Source of the DNA: an uncultured Acetobacteraceae bacterium
GTDB lineage: Bacteria; Pseudomonadota; Alphaproteobacteria; Acetobacterales; Acetobacteraceae
Assembly (NCBI GenBank): GCA_937873225.1
Contig: CALMVN010000236.1
Span: forward strand, 1-39,898
Direction: 5' to 3'
DNA: 39,898 nt
Both the position numbers and the translations under genes were made by a program. Below, one piece after another: positions 24,814-32,718 of the stretch (its first letter is position 1; each line of letters opens with the position of its first letter). Below the pieces are notes generated by a model. That model saw only the letters and a list, made by a program, of their open reading frames with translations. It made no database searches and was not told the DNA's origin.

Positions 24814-25058
24814 AGCGTCCTGTCGGGCGGTCGGACCGGCGTCAGGACCTTCGGTAGCCGGTCGCGTGGACGCGAATGGCCGTCCGCACGGTTCCGGGCG
24901 TCACGGCCTCGACAGCGCCCGGCTCCACGCGGCGACGCCACCGCCGACGGATCGGCGCCGACGGCACCGGCCGGCAGCCCGTCCCGGATGTTCGCCGAGA
25001 GGACGCGCCGGCGCGCCCCCACTCCCGAAGCGGGACGATCCGCACTACCTATGCGCTC

Positions 25059-26108
25059 ATGAGCTTCATCGACGCCAGGAACCGACGGACCGGCAATGCC
25101 GGCACCGCCGCCGCCACCGTGCGGCGGGGTACCGCCGGCGTGCTGCTGGTCAACCTCGGCACCCCGGACGCGGCCGACAACCGCTCGGTCAGGCGCTACC
25201 TGGGCGAGTTCCTGTCCGACCGGCGCGTGATCGAGGCGAGCCCGCTGGTCTGGCAGCCGATCCTGCGCGGCATCGTGCTCAACACCCGGCCGCGCAAGAG
25301 TGCGGCCAACTACAAGCGCATCTGGAACGACGCGCGGAACGAGAGCCCGCTCCGCACCTACACCCGCTCCCAGGCCGAGCAGCTCGACGCCCGGCTCGCG
25401 GCGGAGCGGATCCCGGTCGAATGGGGCATGCGCTACGGCACGCCGGGCACGGCGGGCGCGATCGACCGGCTGATCGCACGCGGCTGCGACCGCATCCTGC
25501 TTCTGCCGCTGTATCCGCAGTATTCCGCCACCACCACCGCGACCGCCAACGACCAGGCGTTCCGCGCCCTGATGCGCCTGCGCCGGCAGCCGGCGCTGCG
25601 CACGGTGCCGTCCTTCCCGGACGACCCGGCCTACATCGACGCGCTGGCGACCGGCGTGCGGCGCCGCCTGGGCGAGCTGGACTGGACGCCGGAGGTGCTG
25701 ATCGCCTCGTTCCACGGCCTGCCGGTGGAGTACGTGCAGCGCGGCGACCCGTACGTGACCGAGTGCGCGCGCACCATGACCGCGCTGCGCGAGGCGCTCG
25801 GCATGACGCCGCGCGAGCTGCCGCTGACGTTCCAGAGCCGGTTCGGGCCGACCCGCTGGCTCGGCCCCTACACCGAGCCGAAGGTGAGGAAGCTGGCGGC
25901 GGCGGGGATCAGGCGGATCGCGGTGCTGACCCCGGGCTTCCTCGCCGACTGCATCGAGACCCTGGACGAGATCGGCAACGAGCTGCGCGAAGCGTTCGAG
26001 CATGCCGGCGGCGAGAAGTTCGCCACCGTGCCCTGCCTCAACGACAGCCCGGAGGCGATCGACATGCTGGAACGGCTGGTGCGCCGGGAGCTGGCCGGCT
26101 GGCGCTGA
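25059..26108 (+). CDS. hemH: Ferrochelatase
   Basis: The product is 349 aa. It inserts ferrous iron into protoporphyrin IX, the last step of haem synthesis, at the inner face of the membrane. Motifs are GVLLVNLGTPDAAD, RYLGEFLSDRRVIE, LLPLYPQYSATTTAT, SFHGLPVEYVQRGDPY (metal-binding His219), TFQSRFGPTRWLGPYTE and LTPGFLADCIETLDEIG with the conserved catalytic Glu; all are intact. The ATG at 25059 gives the expected length although its ribosome binding site is weak; the frame extends upstream to 24876 with Arg-rich filler. The 245-bp gap before it holds nothing recognised. tRNA-Pro follows on the opposite strand. Confidence 0.94.
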   Translation: MSFIDARNRRTGNAGTAAATVRRGTAGVLLVNLGTPDAADNRSVRRYLGEFLSDRRVIEASPLVWQPILRGIVLNTRPRKSAANYKRIWNDARNESPLRTYTRSQAEQLDARLAAERIPVEWGMRYGTPGTAGAIDRLIARGCDRILLLPLYPQYSATTTATANDQAFRALMRLRRQPALRTVPSFPDDPAYIDALATGVRRRLGELDWTPEVLIASFHGLPVEYVQRGDPYVTECARTMTALREALGMTPRELPLTFQSRFGPTRWLGPYTEPKVRKLAAAGIRRIAVLTPGFLADCIETLDEIGNELREAFEHAGGEKFATVPCLNDSPEAIDMLERLVRRELAGWR

Positions 26109-26178
26109 GACCGTCCGACACTTGGCCGGGGTGCAACCGGCCGGCGCCGGCGTGGCGACCTGGGCCTTCGGCCAGTCT

Positions 26179-26255
26179 TGGTCGGAGTGAGAGGATTCGA
26201 ACCTCCGGCCCCTGCGTCCCGAACACAGTGCTCTACCAGGCTGAGCTACACTCCG
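26179..26255 (-). tRNA. tRNA-Pro (anticodon CGG)
   Basis: On the minus strand CGGAGTG (26249-26255) pairs with CACTCCG (26183-26189). The D arm reads AGCTCAGCCTGGTAGAGC, the anticodon loop TTCGGGA gives CGG (Pro, CCG codon), and the T arm is GGAGGTTCGAATCCTC. The discriminator is A, and CCA is encoded (26179-26181), unlike tRNA-Thr at 17983. C1-G72 at the acceptor end is typical of bacterial tRNA-Pro. Confidence 0.95.
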
Positions 26256-26302
26256 GCTCCGGCGCGTCTTACAGGCCGGGATCGGGGGTGGCAAGGGTTC
26301 CC

Positions 26303-26899
26303 CTACAGCATCGCCGGGTCGCCGGCGTGGACCGTGCGCGCGGTGCGGCCGAGCTCGGCCAGGCGGGCCAGGGCCTGCGGCACGTCGGGCAGGTGCTCGA
26401 ACAGGGCGCGGGCGGAAGGGTCGGCGAAGCCGTCCGCGATCGCGCGGTCGATCGTCCCGGTCAGGGCGCGCGCCCAGCCTCCCACGTCGACGATCAGGAT
26501 CGGCTTGTCGTGCAGGCGCAGCTGTCGCCAGGTGAGGATCTCGAAGAACTCGTCAAAGGTGCCAAGCCCGCCCGGCAGCACCAGGAACGCGTCGGCATCC
26601 TCGAACATGCTCTGCTTGCGGTCGTGCATGGAGTCCGTGACCAGGAGGTTCTCCACCCCGTCATGCATCACCTCCCGGCTCTGCAGGAACCGGGGGATCA
26701 CGCCGGACACCGTGCCGCCGGCGGCGAGGGCCGCGTCCGCCACCACTCCCATCAGACCCACCTTGCCGCCACCGTAGATCAGGCGGAAGCCGGCCTCGGC
26801 CAGGCCGCGCCCGGTGGCCGCGGCCGCCTCGGCATAGGCCGGGTTGCTGCCGAAGCGCGAGCCGCAGAACACGGCGACGGACGAAAGAGCGGTCGGCAT
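26303..26899 (-). CDS. LOG-family protein (cytokinin riboside 5'-monophosphate phosphoribohydrolase-like)
   Basis: The product is 198 aa. Its Rossmann-like fold starts at SVAVFCGSRFGSNPAY. LIYGGGKVGLMGVVADAAL is the glycine-rich nucleotide loop, and the LOG signature is LVLPGGLGTFDEFFE (PGGxGTxxE). DRKQSMFEDADAF carries the conserved Arg. LOG enzymes remove the ribose phosphate from AMP or cytokinin nucleotides; bacterial members may act mainly as purine nucleotide N-glycosidases. Length is normal for the short type. It lies 37 bp downstream of the MFS gene on the same strand and may share its transcript. Confidence 0.9.
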   Translation of the reverse strand: MPTALSSVAVFCGSRFGSNPAYAEAAAATGRGLAEAGFRLIYGGGKVGLMGVVADAALAAGGTVSGVIPRFLQSREVMHDGVENLLVTDSMHDRKQSMFEDADAFLVLPGGLGTFDEFFEILTWRQLRLHDKPILIVDVGGWARALTGTIDRAIADGFADPSARALFEHLPDVPQALARLAELGRTARTVHAGDPAML

Positions 26900-26936
26900 C
26901 GCGTGTGCTCCGGAAGGGTCGGGGACGGAGCCGAGC

Positions 26937-28169
26937 CTATCCGACGGCGGGTGGGGAGGCGAGGCCGCCCGGCGGACGCGCCCGCAGCCAGACGCAGATC
27001 GCCAGCGCCGTCAGGCTGGCCGCGGCGGCGCACAGGAACAGGCTCCGGTAGCCGTGGGTCCTGGCGACCAGCCCGAGCAGCGGGCCGCTGAGCCCGAGCG
27101 AGATGTCGAGGAACACGCTGTAGGCGCCGATCGCGGAGCCGCGGCTGTTCGGCGCCACGCGCGCCACCGCCAGCACGCCCAGCGCCGGGAACACCAGCGC
27201 GAAGCCGGCGCCGGTCAGGGCGCTGCCGAGCACGGCGACGAACGGCGTCGGCGCCTGCCACAGCAGGAGCAGCCCGCCCGTTTCCGCCGCGAACGAGGCG
27301 ATCGAGACCGCGAGGCCGCCGCGCCGGTTGATCTGCGCGGCGAGCAGCAGCCGCATCAGCATGAAGGCGATGCCGAACGCCGAGAGTGCCGCACCCGGAC
27401 CGGTGATCCCGGCGCCGTGCCAGCCCTGCGCCTCGTAGAACAGGGTCACGAAGGCGGCCAGCACGCCGAAGCCCACCGAGCCCAGCGCCAGCGCGGTGCC
27501 GTACGGCGCAACGCTGCGCAGGATGCGGGCGAAGCCGACCCGCACGCCGCCGCCCTGCGGCGCCACCGCCGGCTTGCCGCGAGCCAGCAGGAGGCCGGCC
27601 AGCGCCAGCAGCAGGGTCAGCAGGCCGAGCGGCACGGTGCCGCGCGTGCCGGCGATCGCCAGGCCGAGCGGCGCGCCGAAGGCGATGCCGCCATAGGAGG
27701 CGACGCCGTTCAGCGAGATGATCTGCGCGGTGCGGGACACGCCGACCCGGCCGATCGCCCAGGTGATGCAGCCGGTGCCGGTGCAGCTTTCGCCGCAGCC
27801 CAGCAGGCCGCGCGACACCAGGAGCAGCAGCAGGCTGAACAGCGGCCGGTGCCGGGCGAGGCCGGACAGCAGGAGAAGCAGCCCGGCACCCGCGCAGGCG
27901 GACAGCCCGAGCAGCACCGCGGGCTTCGGGCCGACGGTGTCGGTCATGCGTCCGGCGAACGGGCGGCTGGCGAAGGTGGCCAGGTACTGCAGGCTGACCG
28001 CCAGCCCCGCCACCACCGCGTCGAAGCCGAGCACGTGGTGGACGAACACCGGGATCACCGCCAGCGGCAGGCCGATGGTGATGTAGCAGAGCAGGGTGAG
28101 GTACACCGTGGAGGCGATCCGCCAGGTCGGGGTGACGCGGATCGCCCGGAGCAGTGGCGGGGCGGGCAT
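26937..28169 (-). CDS. MFS transporter, YhhS/YfcJ-like exporter
   Basis: The product is a 410-aa 12-helix carrier. Helix 1 (STVYLTLLCYITIGLPLAVI) and LAVSLQYLATFASRPFAGRM with the motif-A-like MTDTVGPKPAV are characteristic of the YhhS/YfcJ group, as is SRGLLGCGESCTGTGCITWA in helix 4. The substrate is unknown; relatives are linked to export of sugars or herbicide-like compounds. AGGAG lies upstream of the ATG at 28169. It is divergent from the NUDIX gene across about 100 bp, with the LOG gene downstream. Confidence 0.86.
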   Translation of the reverse strand: MPAPPLLRAIRVTPTWRIASTVYLTLLCYITIGLPLAVIPVFVHHVLGFDAVVAGLAVSLQYLATFASRPFAGRMTDTVGPKPAVLLGLSACAGAGLLLLLSGLARHRPLFSLLLLLVSRGLLGCGESCTGTGCITWAIGRVGVSRTAQIISLNGVASYGGIAFGAPLGLAIAGTRGTVPLGLLTLLLALAGLLLARGKPAVAPQGGGVRVGFARILRSVAPYGTALALGSVGFGVLAAFVTLFYEAQGWHGAGITGPGAALSAFGIAFMLMRLLLAAQINRRGGLAVSIASFAAETGGLLLLWQAPTPFVAVLGSALTGAGFALVFPALGVLAVARVAPNSRGSAIGAYSVFLDISLGLSGPLLGLVARTHGYRSLFLCAAAASLTALAICVWLRARPPGGLASPPAVG

Positions 28170-28273
28170 GCGGCGATGGCTCCTGTTGCCCGGACCGGGT
28201 GCTATCGTGTCCGGACGGCGCGGCGGCGAAACGTCGCAAGGCGATGTTACAACGAGGGGAGGCGGCGGCCCAG

Positions 28274-28876
28274 ATGCGCGACGACCATGAGCCCGGGCAG
28301 GAGCACGGGCGGCCGGTGCCGGACGATGGCGGCTACGCCACCCTGTCCAGCCGGATCGCCTACGAGAACCGCTGGCTGCGGCTGCGCGAGCACGTCATCC
28401 GACGCCCGGACGGCTCCGACGGCCTCTACGGGGTGATCGAGCGCGACGACTTCGTGGTGGTCGCGGCGGTGGACGACACGCAGGCTGGCCGCAGCCTGAC
28501 CCTGGTCGAGCAGTTCCGCTATCCGATCGGGCAGCGGCTGTGGGAGCTGCCGATGGGCATGTGGGAGGAGCGGCCGGACGCGACGCCGGCGCAGATCGCC
28601 GCCGGCGAGCTGGCCGAGGAGACCGGGCTGGTCGCGTCGGCGATGCGCCACGCCGGCACGCTGTTCCAGGGAGCCGGGTACTCCAACCAGAAGGGGCACG
28701 TGTTCCTGGCCACCGGCCTCGGCCGCACCGCAATCGCCCGCGAGGCGAGCGAGCAGGACATGGTGGCGCAGGCGTTCCCGCTGCCCGAGGTCGAGGCGAT
28801 GATCGCCGACGGGCGCATCGCCTGCATGGTGACGATCGCCGCCTTCGGGCTGCTGCGGATCAAGGGGATGATATGA
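28274..28876 (+). CDS. NUDIX hydrolase, ADP-ribose pyrophosphatase-like
   Basis: The product is 200 aa. SSRIAYENRWLRLREHVIRR and DFVVVAAVDD are the N-terminal strands of the ADP-ribose/ADP-sugar pyrophosphatase group, followed by LVEQFRYPIGQRLWELPMGM. The NUDIX helix reads AAGELAEETGLV: the acidic Glu-x2-Glu-Glu metal ligands are there, but the position normally held by Arg in REXXEE is Gly. The expected activity is hydrolysis of a nucleoside diphosphate linked to another moiety in the cytosol. GGGGAGG lies 11 nt before the ATG at 28274. Its stop overlaps the ATG of the oxygenase gene by 4 bp (ATGA), so the two are translationally coupled. Confidence 0.84.
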   Translation: MRDDHEPGQEHGRPVPDDGGYATLSSRIAYENRWLRLREHVIRRPDGSDGLYGVIERDDFVVVAAVDDTQAGRSLTLVEQFRYPIGQRLWELPMGMWEERPDATPAQIAAGELAEETGLVASAMRHAGTLFQGAGYSNQKGHVFLATGLGRTAIAREASEQDMVAQAFPLPEVEAMIADGRIACMVTIAAFGLLRIKGMI

Positions 28877-29814
28877 GCACCGATCGGATCCCCACCCTCG
28901 ACCTGCGCCGGCTGGACACCGATCCGGACGCGTTCGCGGCCGAGCTGGGCGCGTCCTACCGCCGGTTCGGCTTCTGCTGCTTCGACCACCACGGCATCCC
29001 TTCGGCGCTGATCGAGGCGGCCTATGCCGACTTCGCCCGGTTCTTCGCCCTGCCGACCCAGACCAAGGCCCGATGCACCGAGCGCACCCCGGGCGGCGGC
29101 GGCCGCGGCTATGTCGGGTTCCGGATCGAGACCGCCCGCACCAGCACGATCCCGGACCTCAAGGAGTTCTTCCACGTCGGCCGCGACGACCCGCCGCCGG
29201 ACGACCCGGTGCTGCGCCCCAACGTGTGGCCCGCGGAGGTGGACGGCTTCCGGACCCATGCGACCGCGCTGTTCCGGGCGATGGAGGCGGCGGGCGGCCG
29301 GGTGCTGACGGCGATCGCCCGCGACCTCCGCCTGCCGTCGGACTTCTTCGCCACCGTGGTGGACCACGGCGACTCCATCCTGCGCGCCCTGCACTACCCG
29401 CCGATCGATCCCGGACACCTGCCGGCGGTGCGGGCGGAGGCGCACGAGGACATCAGCCTGATCACCCTGCTGGTCGGCGCCACCGCGTCCGGCCTGGAGA
29501 TCCTGACCCGCGAAGGCCACTGGCTGCCGGTGGAGGCGGAGCCGGGCACCCTGGTGGTCAACGTCGGCGACATGATGCAGCGGCTGACCAACCGGGTGTA
29601 CCCGTCCACCACCCACCGGGTGGTCAACCCCCTCGGCACGGCGGCCGGGCAGAGCCGCTACTCGATGCCGTTCTTCCTGGCGCCGAACATGGAGTACCGG
29701 ATCGCCACCCTGCCCGGCTGCATCGGGCCGGAAGGCGACCTGTTCCCGGAGCCGATCACCGCGGGCGACTACCTGCTGCAGCGGCTGCGCGAGATCCGGC
29801 TCCGCCCGGCCTGA
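28873..29814 (+). CDS. Isopenicillin N synthase-family 2-oxoglutarate/Fe(II) dioxygenase
   Basis: The product is 313 aa. The N-terminal DIOX-N part (IPTLDLRRLDTDPDAFAAEL then SYRRFGFCCFDHHGIP) precedes a jelly-roll core. The iron triad is His191-x-Asp193 (AHEDISLITLL) and His248 (TTHRVVN); the 2-oxoglutarate-binding pair is Arg262-x-Ser264 (SRYSMPFF). PEFF-like TIPDLKEFFHVG and PNVWPAE are typical of the family, which hydroxylates or desaturates small molecules; the substrate is unknown, and being a true penicillin enzyme is very unlikely. It overlaps the NUDIX stop by 4 bp, and the peptidase gene follows 51 bp later, so it is the middle gene of a three-gene run. Confidence 0.88.
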   Translation: MSTDRIPTLDLRRLDTDPDAFAAELGASYRRFGFCCFDHHGIPSALIEAAYADFARFFALPTQTKARCTERTPGGGGRGYVGFRIETARTSTIPDLKEFFHVGRDDPPPDDPVLRPNVWPAEVDGFRTHATALFRAMEAAGGRVLTAIARDLRLPSDFFATVVDHGDSILRALHYPPIDPGHLPAVRAEAHEDISLITLLVGATASGLEILTREGHWLPVEAEPGTLVVNVGDMMQRLTNRVYPSTTHRVVNPLGTAAGQSRYSMPFFLAPNMEYRIATLPGCIGPEGDLFPEPITAGDYLLQRLREIRLRPA

Positions 29815-29865
29815 CGGGACGGGAGTCGCTTGACCGGGCGGACGGCTTCTGCACCGACTCCGGAC

Positions 29866-31893
29866 ATGACCGACAGCAACATCCTTCTCCTCCCCTGGAC
29901 CACGCCGTTCGGGTCGCCGCCGTTCGACCTGATCCGGCCGGACCAGTTCGAGGCCTCCTTCGCAGAGGCGATGGCCGAGCACCTGGCGGAGATCGCGACG
30001 ATAGCCGCCGACCCGGCCGAGCCCGACTTCGCCAACACGATCGAGGCGATGGAGCGCAGCGGCCGGGCGCTGGCGCGGGTGGGCGCGGTGTTCTCCAACC
30101 TGTCCGTCAGCCTGGGCGGTCCCGAGCTGGAAGCGCTCGACCGCACCCTGTCGCCGCTGCTGGCGCAGCACGGCATGCGGGTGTCGCTCGACCCAGACCT
30201 GTTCCGGCGCGTGGACGCGCTGCAGGCGCGGCGCGACGCGCTCGGCCTCCAGCCGGACCAGCTGCGCCTGCTCGACCGGGTGCATCGCGGCTTCGTGCGC
30301 AGCGGCGCGGCGTTGGGGCCGGAGCAGCGGCAGCGCATGAGCGCCATCTCCGAGCGGCTGGCGGTGCTGCACACGCAGTTCGGCCAGAACGTGCTGCACG
30401 ACGAAAAGGAGTGGCACCTCGCGATCACCGAGGCGGATCTGGACGGGCTGCCGGCGTTCGTGCGCGCGGGCGCCGCGCAGGCGGCGACAGATCGGAGCCT
30501 GCCCGGCTACGCGATCACCCTGTCGCGCTCGCTGATCGAGCCGTTCCTGTGCTTCTCCGACCGGCGCGACCTGCGCGAGGCGGCGTACGGAGCCTGGATC
30601 GCGCGCGGCACCCATCCCGGGCCGCACGACAACCGGCCGCTGATCCCCGAGATCCTGTCGCTGCGTCGGGAAAAGGCGCAGCTGCTCGGCTACGCCGACT
30701 TCGCCGCCTTCCGGCTGGACGACACCATGGCCGGCACCCCGGAAGCGGCGGACGCGCTGCTGCAGCAGGTCTGGACGCCCGCGCGTGCGAAGGCGCTGGC
30801 GGAGCGCGACCGGCTGCTGGCGGTGGCGCGCGCCGAGGGCCTGGACGGGCCGCTCGCCCCCTGGGACTGGCGCTACTACGCCGAAAAGGTGCGACGCGCC
30901 GACTACGCGCTGGACGAGGCAGAAACCAAGCCGTTCTTCGTGCTGGAGAACATCCAGCAGGCCGCGTTCGACACCGCGAGCCGCCTGTTCGGGCTGAGCT
31001 TCATCCCGCGCCTCGACGTGCCGGCCTATCATCCCGACGTGCGCGCCTACGAGGTGCGCGACGCGGACGGGCATGTCGGGCTGTTCCTGGCCGACCACTT
31101 CGCGCGCGGCGACAAGCGCTCCGGCGCCTGGATGAGCAGCTACCGCGACCAGGAGAACCTCGATGCGCCCGTCGCGCCCATCATCGTCAACAACAACAAC
31201 TTCGCCCGCTCCGAGCCCACCCTGCTGTCCTTCGACGACGCGCGCACGCTGTTCCACGAGTTCGGCCACGGGCTGCACGGGCTGCTGAGCCGGGTGCGCT
31301 ACCCCACCCAGTCCGGCACCTCGGTGAAGCGCGACTTCGTGGAGTTCCCGTCCCAGGTCTACGAGCACTGGATGGCGCTGCCCGAGACGCTGCGCGCCTA
31401 TTGCCGGCACCACGAGACCGACGCCCCGATCCCCGACGCGCTGATCGACCGGCTGCTGGCGGCGCGCACCTTCAACCAGGGCTTCGCGACGGTGGAGTTC
31501 ACCTCGTCCGCGCTGATCGACATGGCGCTGCACCGCCATCCCGATCCGGCCGGCCTCGACATCGAGGCGTTCGAGCGGGAGTTCCTCCAGGGCATCGGCA
31601 TGCCGTCGGAGATCGGCCTCCGGCACCGTCCGCCGCACTTCCAGCACCTGTTCGCCGGCGGCGGCTACGCGGCCGGATACTATTCCTACATGTGGTCGGA
31701 GGTGCTGGACGCGGACGGGTTCGACGCGTTCAAGGAGGCGGGCGACCCGTTCGACCCGGCGACCGCGGCACGGCTGCGCAGCGTGCTCGCCGCCGGCGAC
31801 ACCGCCGACCCGATGCAGCTCTACGTCGCCTTCCGCGGCCGGCCCCCATCGATGGAGGCACTCCTGGCGGGACGCGACCTGGTGGCGGCGTGA
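29866..31893 (+). CDS. dcp: M3-family zinc metallopeptidase (peptidyl-dipeptidase Dcp / oligopeptidase A type)
   Basis: The product is 675 aa. The zinc site is His464-Glu465-x2-His468 in FHEFGHGLHGLL with third ligand Glu493 in VEFPSQVYEHW. N-terminal NILLLPWTTPFGSPPFDLI and EPDFANTIEAMERSGRAL are typical of the Dcp/OpdA neurolysin fold, and the C-terminal FAGGGYAAGYYSYMWSEVLD forms the substrate-side loop with conserved tyrosines. It degrades short peptides in the cytosol; there is no signal peptide. I chose the ATG at 29866 because it gives the usual opening, but a TTG at 29830 has a better ribosome site (GGGAG, 4-nt spacing) and would add 12 residues. The SDR gene follows 38 bp later. Confidence 0.92.
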   Translation: MTDSNILLLPWTTPFGSPPFDLIRPDQFEASFAEAMAEHLAEIATIAADPAEPDFANTIEAMERSGRALARVGAVFSNLSVSLGGPELEALDRTLSPLLAQHGMRVSLDPDLFRRVDALQARRDALGLQPDQLRLLDRVHRGFVRSGAALGPEQRQRMSAISERLAVLHTQFGQNVLHDEKEWHLAITEADLDGLPAFVRAGAAQAATDRSLPGYAITLSRSLIEPFLCFSDRRDLREAAYGAWIARGTHPGPHDNRPLIPEILSLRREKAQLLGYADFAAFRLDDTMAGTPEAADALLQQVWTPARAKALAERDRLLAVARAEGLDGPLAPWDWRYYAEKVRRADYALDEAETKPFFVLENIQQAAFDTASRLFGLSFIPRLDVPAYHPDVRAYEVRDADGHVGLFLADHFARGDKRSGAWMSSYRDQENLDAPVAPIIVNNNNFARSEPTLLSFDDARTLFHEFGHGLHGLLSRVRYPTQSGTSVKRDFVEFPSQVYEHWMALPETLRAYCRHHETDAPIPDALIDRLLAARTFNQGFATVEFTSSALIDMALHRHPDPAGLDIEAFEREFLQGIGMPSEIGLRHRPPHFQHLFAGGGYAAGYYSYMWSEVLDADGFDAFKEAGDPFDPATAARLRSVLAAGDTADPMQLYVAFRGRPPSMEALLAGRDLVAA

Positions 31894-31931
31894 ACGCCGT
31901 TCACACGGCTTGAGGACGAGGACGGAACGCG

Positions 31932-32663
31932 ATGACGACGAAGCTCGCAGGCCGGCGCATCCTGGTCACCGGCGCCGGCAAGGGGATCGGACGGGACACG
32001 GTGCGCCGGCTGGTGGCCGACGGCGCCGAGGTGGTGGCGCTGAGCCGGGCGGCGGCGGACCTCGACACCCTGCGGGCGGAAACCGGCTGCGCCACCATCG
32101 CGATCGACCTCGCCGATCTGGAAGCCGCGGCCGAGGCGGTGGCAGGTGCGCTGCCGCTGGACGGGCTGGTGAACAACGCCGGCATCACCATCCTGGAGTC
32201 GGTGCTGGACACGACCATGGCCAGCTTCGAGGCGATCCTGGCGGTCAACACGCTGGCGCCGCTTCGGCTGGCGCAGGTGGTGGCGGGCGACCTGGTCCGG
32301 CGCGGCAAGGGCGGCGCCATCGTCAACCTGTCCTCGGTCGCATCCTCCATGGCGTTCGCCAACCACGCGGCCTATTGCGCCTCCAAGGCGGGGCTCGACG
32401 CGCTGACGCGGGTGCTGGCGCTGGAGCTCGGCCCGCACGGCATACGCACCAACAGCGTCAACCCGACGGTGACGCTGACGCCGATGGGCGAGTTCGCCTG
32501 GTCGGACCCGGCCAAGTCGGCGCCGATGCTGGGACGGATCCCGCTCGGGCGGTTCATCCAGCCGGCCGAGGTCGCCAGCGTGATCAGCTTCCTGCTAAGC
32601 GACGACGCGTCGATGGTGAACGGGGTGTCGATCGACGTGGACGGGGGCTTGCGGGTCAGCTGA
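31932..32663 (+). CDS. Short-chain dehydrogenase, L-xylulose/dicarbonyl reductase (DCXR)-like
   Basis: The product is 243 aa. The NADP-binding loop TGAGKGIG (13-20) is followed by VVALSRAAADL, whose Ser-Arg after strand 2 favours NADPH. NNAGI, NLSSVASS and Tyr148-x3-Lys152 (AAYCASKAG) form the catalytic set. The C-terminal part NPTVTLTPMGEF, WSDPAKSAPML and RIPLGRF is the DCXR signature. It may reduce L-xylulose or small dicarbonyls. A truncated, diverged copy of its 3' end lies 2 kb downstream at 34700-34942. It follows the peptidase on the same strand but has its own spacing and may be an independent unit. The right-hand polyol operon is 3 kb away and could be functionally linked. Confidence 0.88.
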   Translation: MTTKLAGRRILVTGAGKGIGRDTVRRLVADGAEVVALSRAAADLDTLRAETGCATIAIDLADLEAAAEAVAGALPLDGLVNNAGITILESVLDTTMASFEAILAVNTLAPLRLAQVVAGDLVRRGKGGAIVNLSSVASSMAFANHAAYCASKAGLDALTRVLALELGPHGIRTNSVNPTVTLTPMGEFAWSDPAKSAPMLGRIPLGRFIQPAEVASVISFLLSDDASMVNGVSIDVDGGLRVS

Positions 32664-32718
32664 CCGGCTGCGACGGCCGCACCCGTCCGTATCCGCGCAG
32701 GAACTCGGCCCGGCGGCA

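Noticed and set aside
28873-29814. Antibiotic (penicillin) biosynthesis gene
   Set aside because: Only the general 2OG-oxygenase family is supported; no NRPS or other beta-lactam genes are nearby.
28519-31647. 1042-codon minus-strand open frame
   Set aside because: Antisense shadow of the NUDIX, oxygenase and M3 peptidase genes; no recognisable family and Arg/Gly/Val-rich composition.
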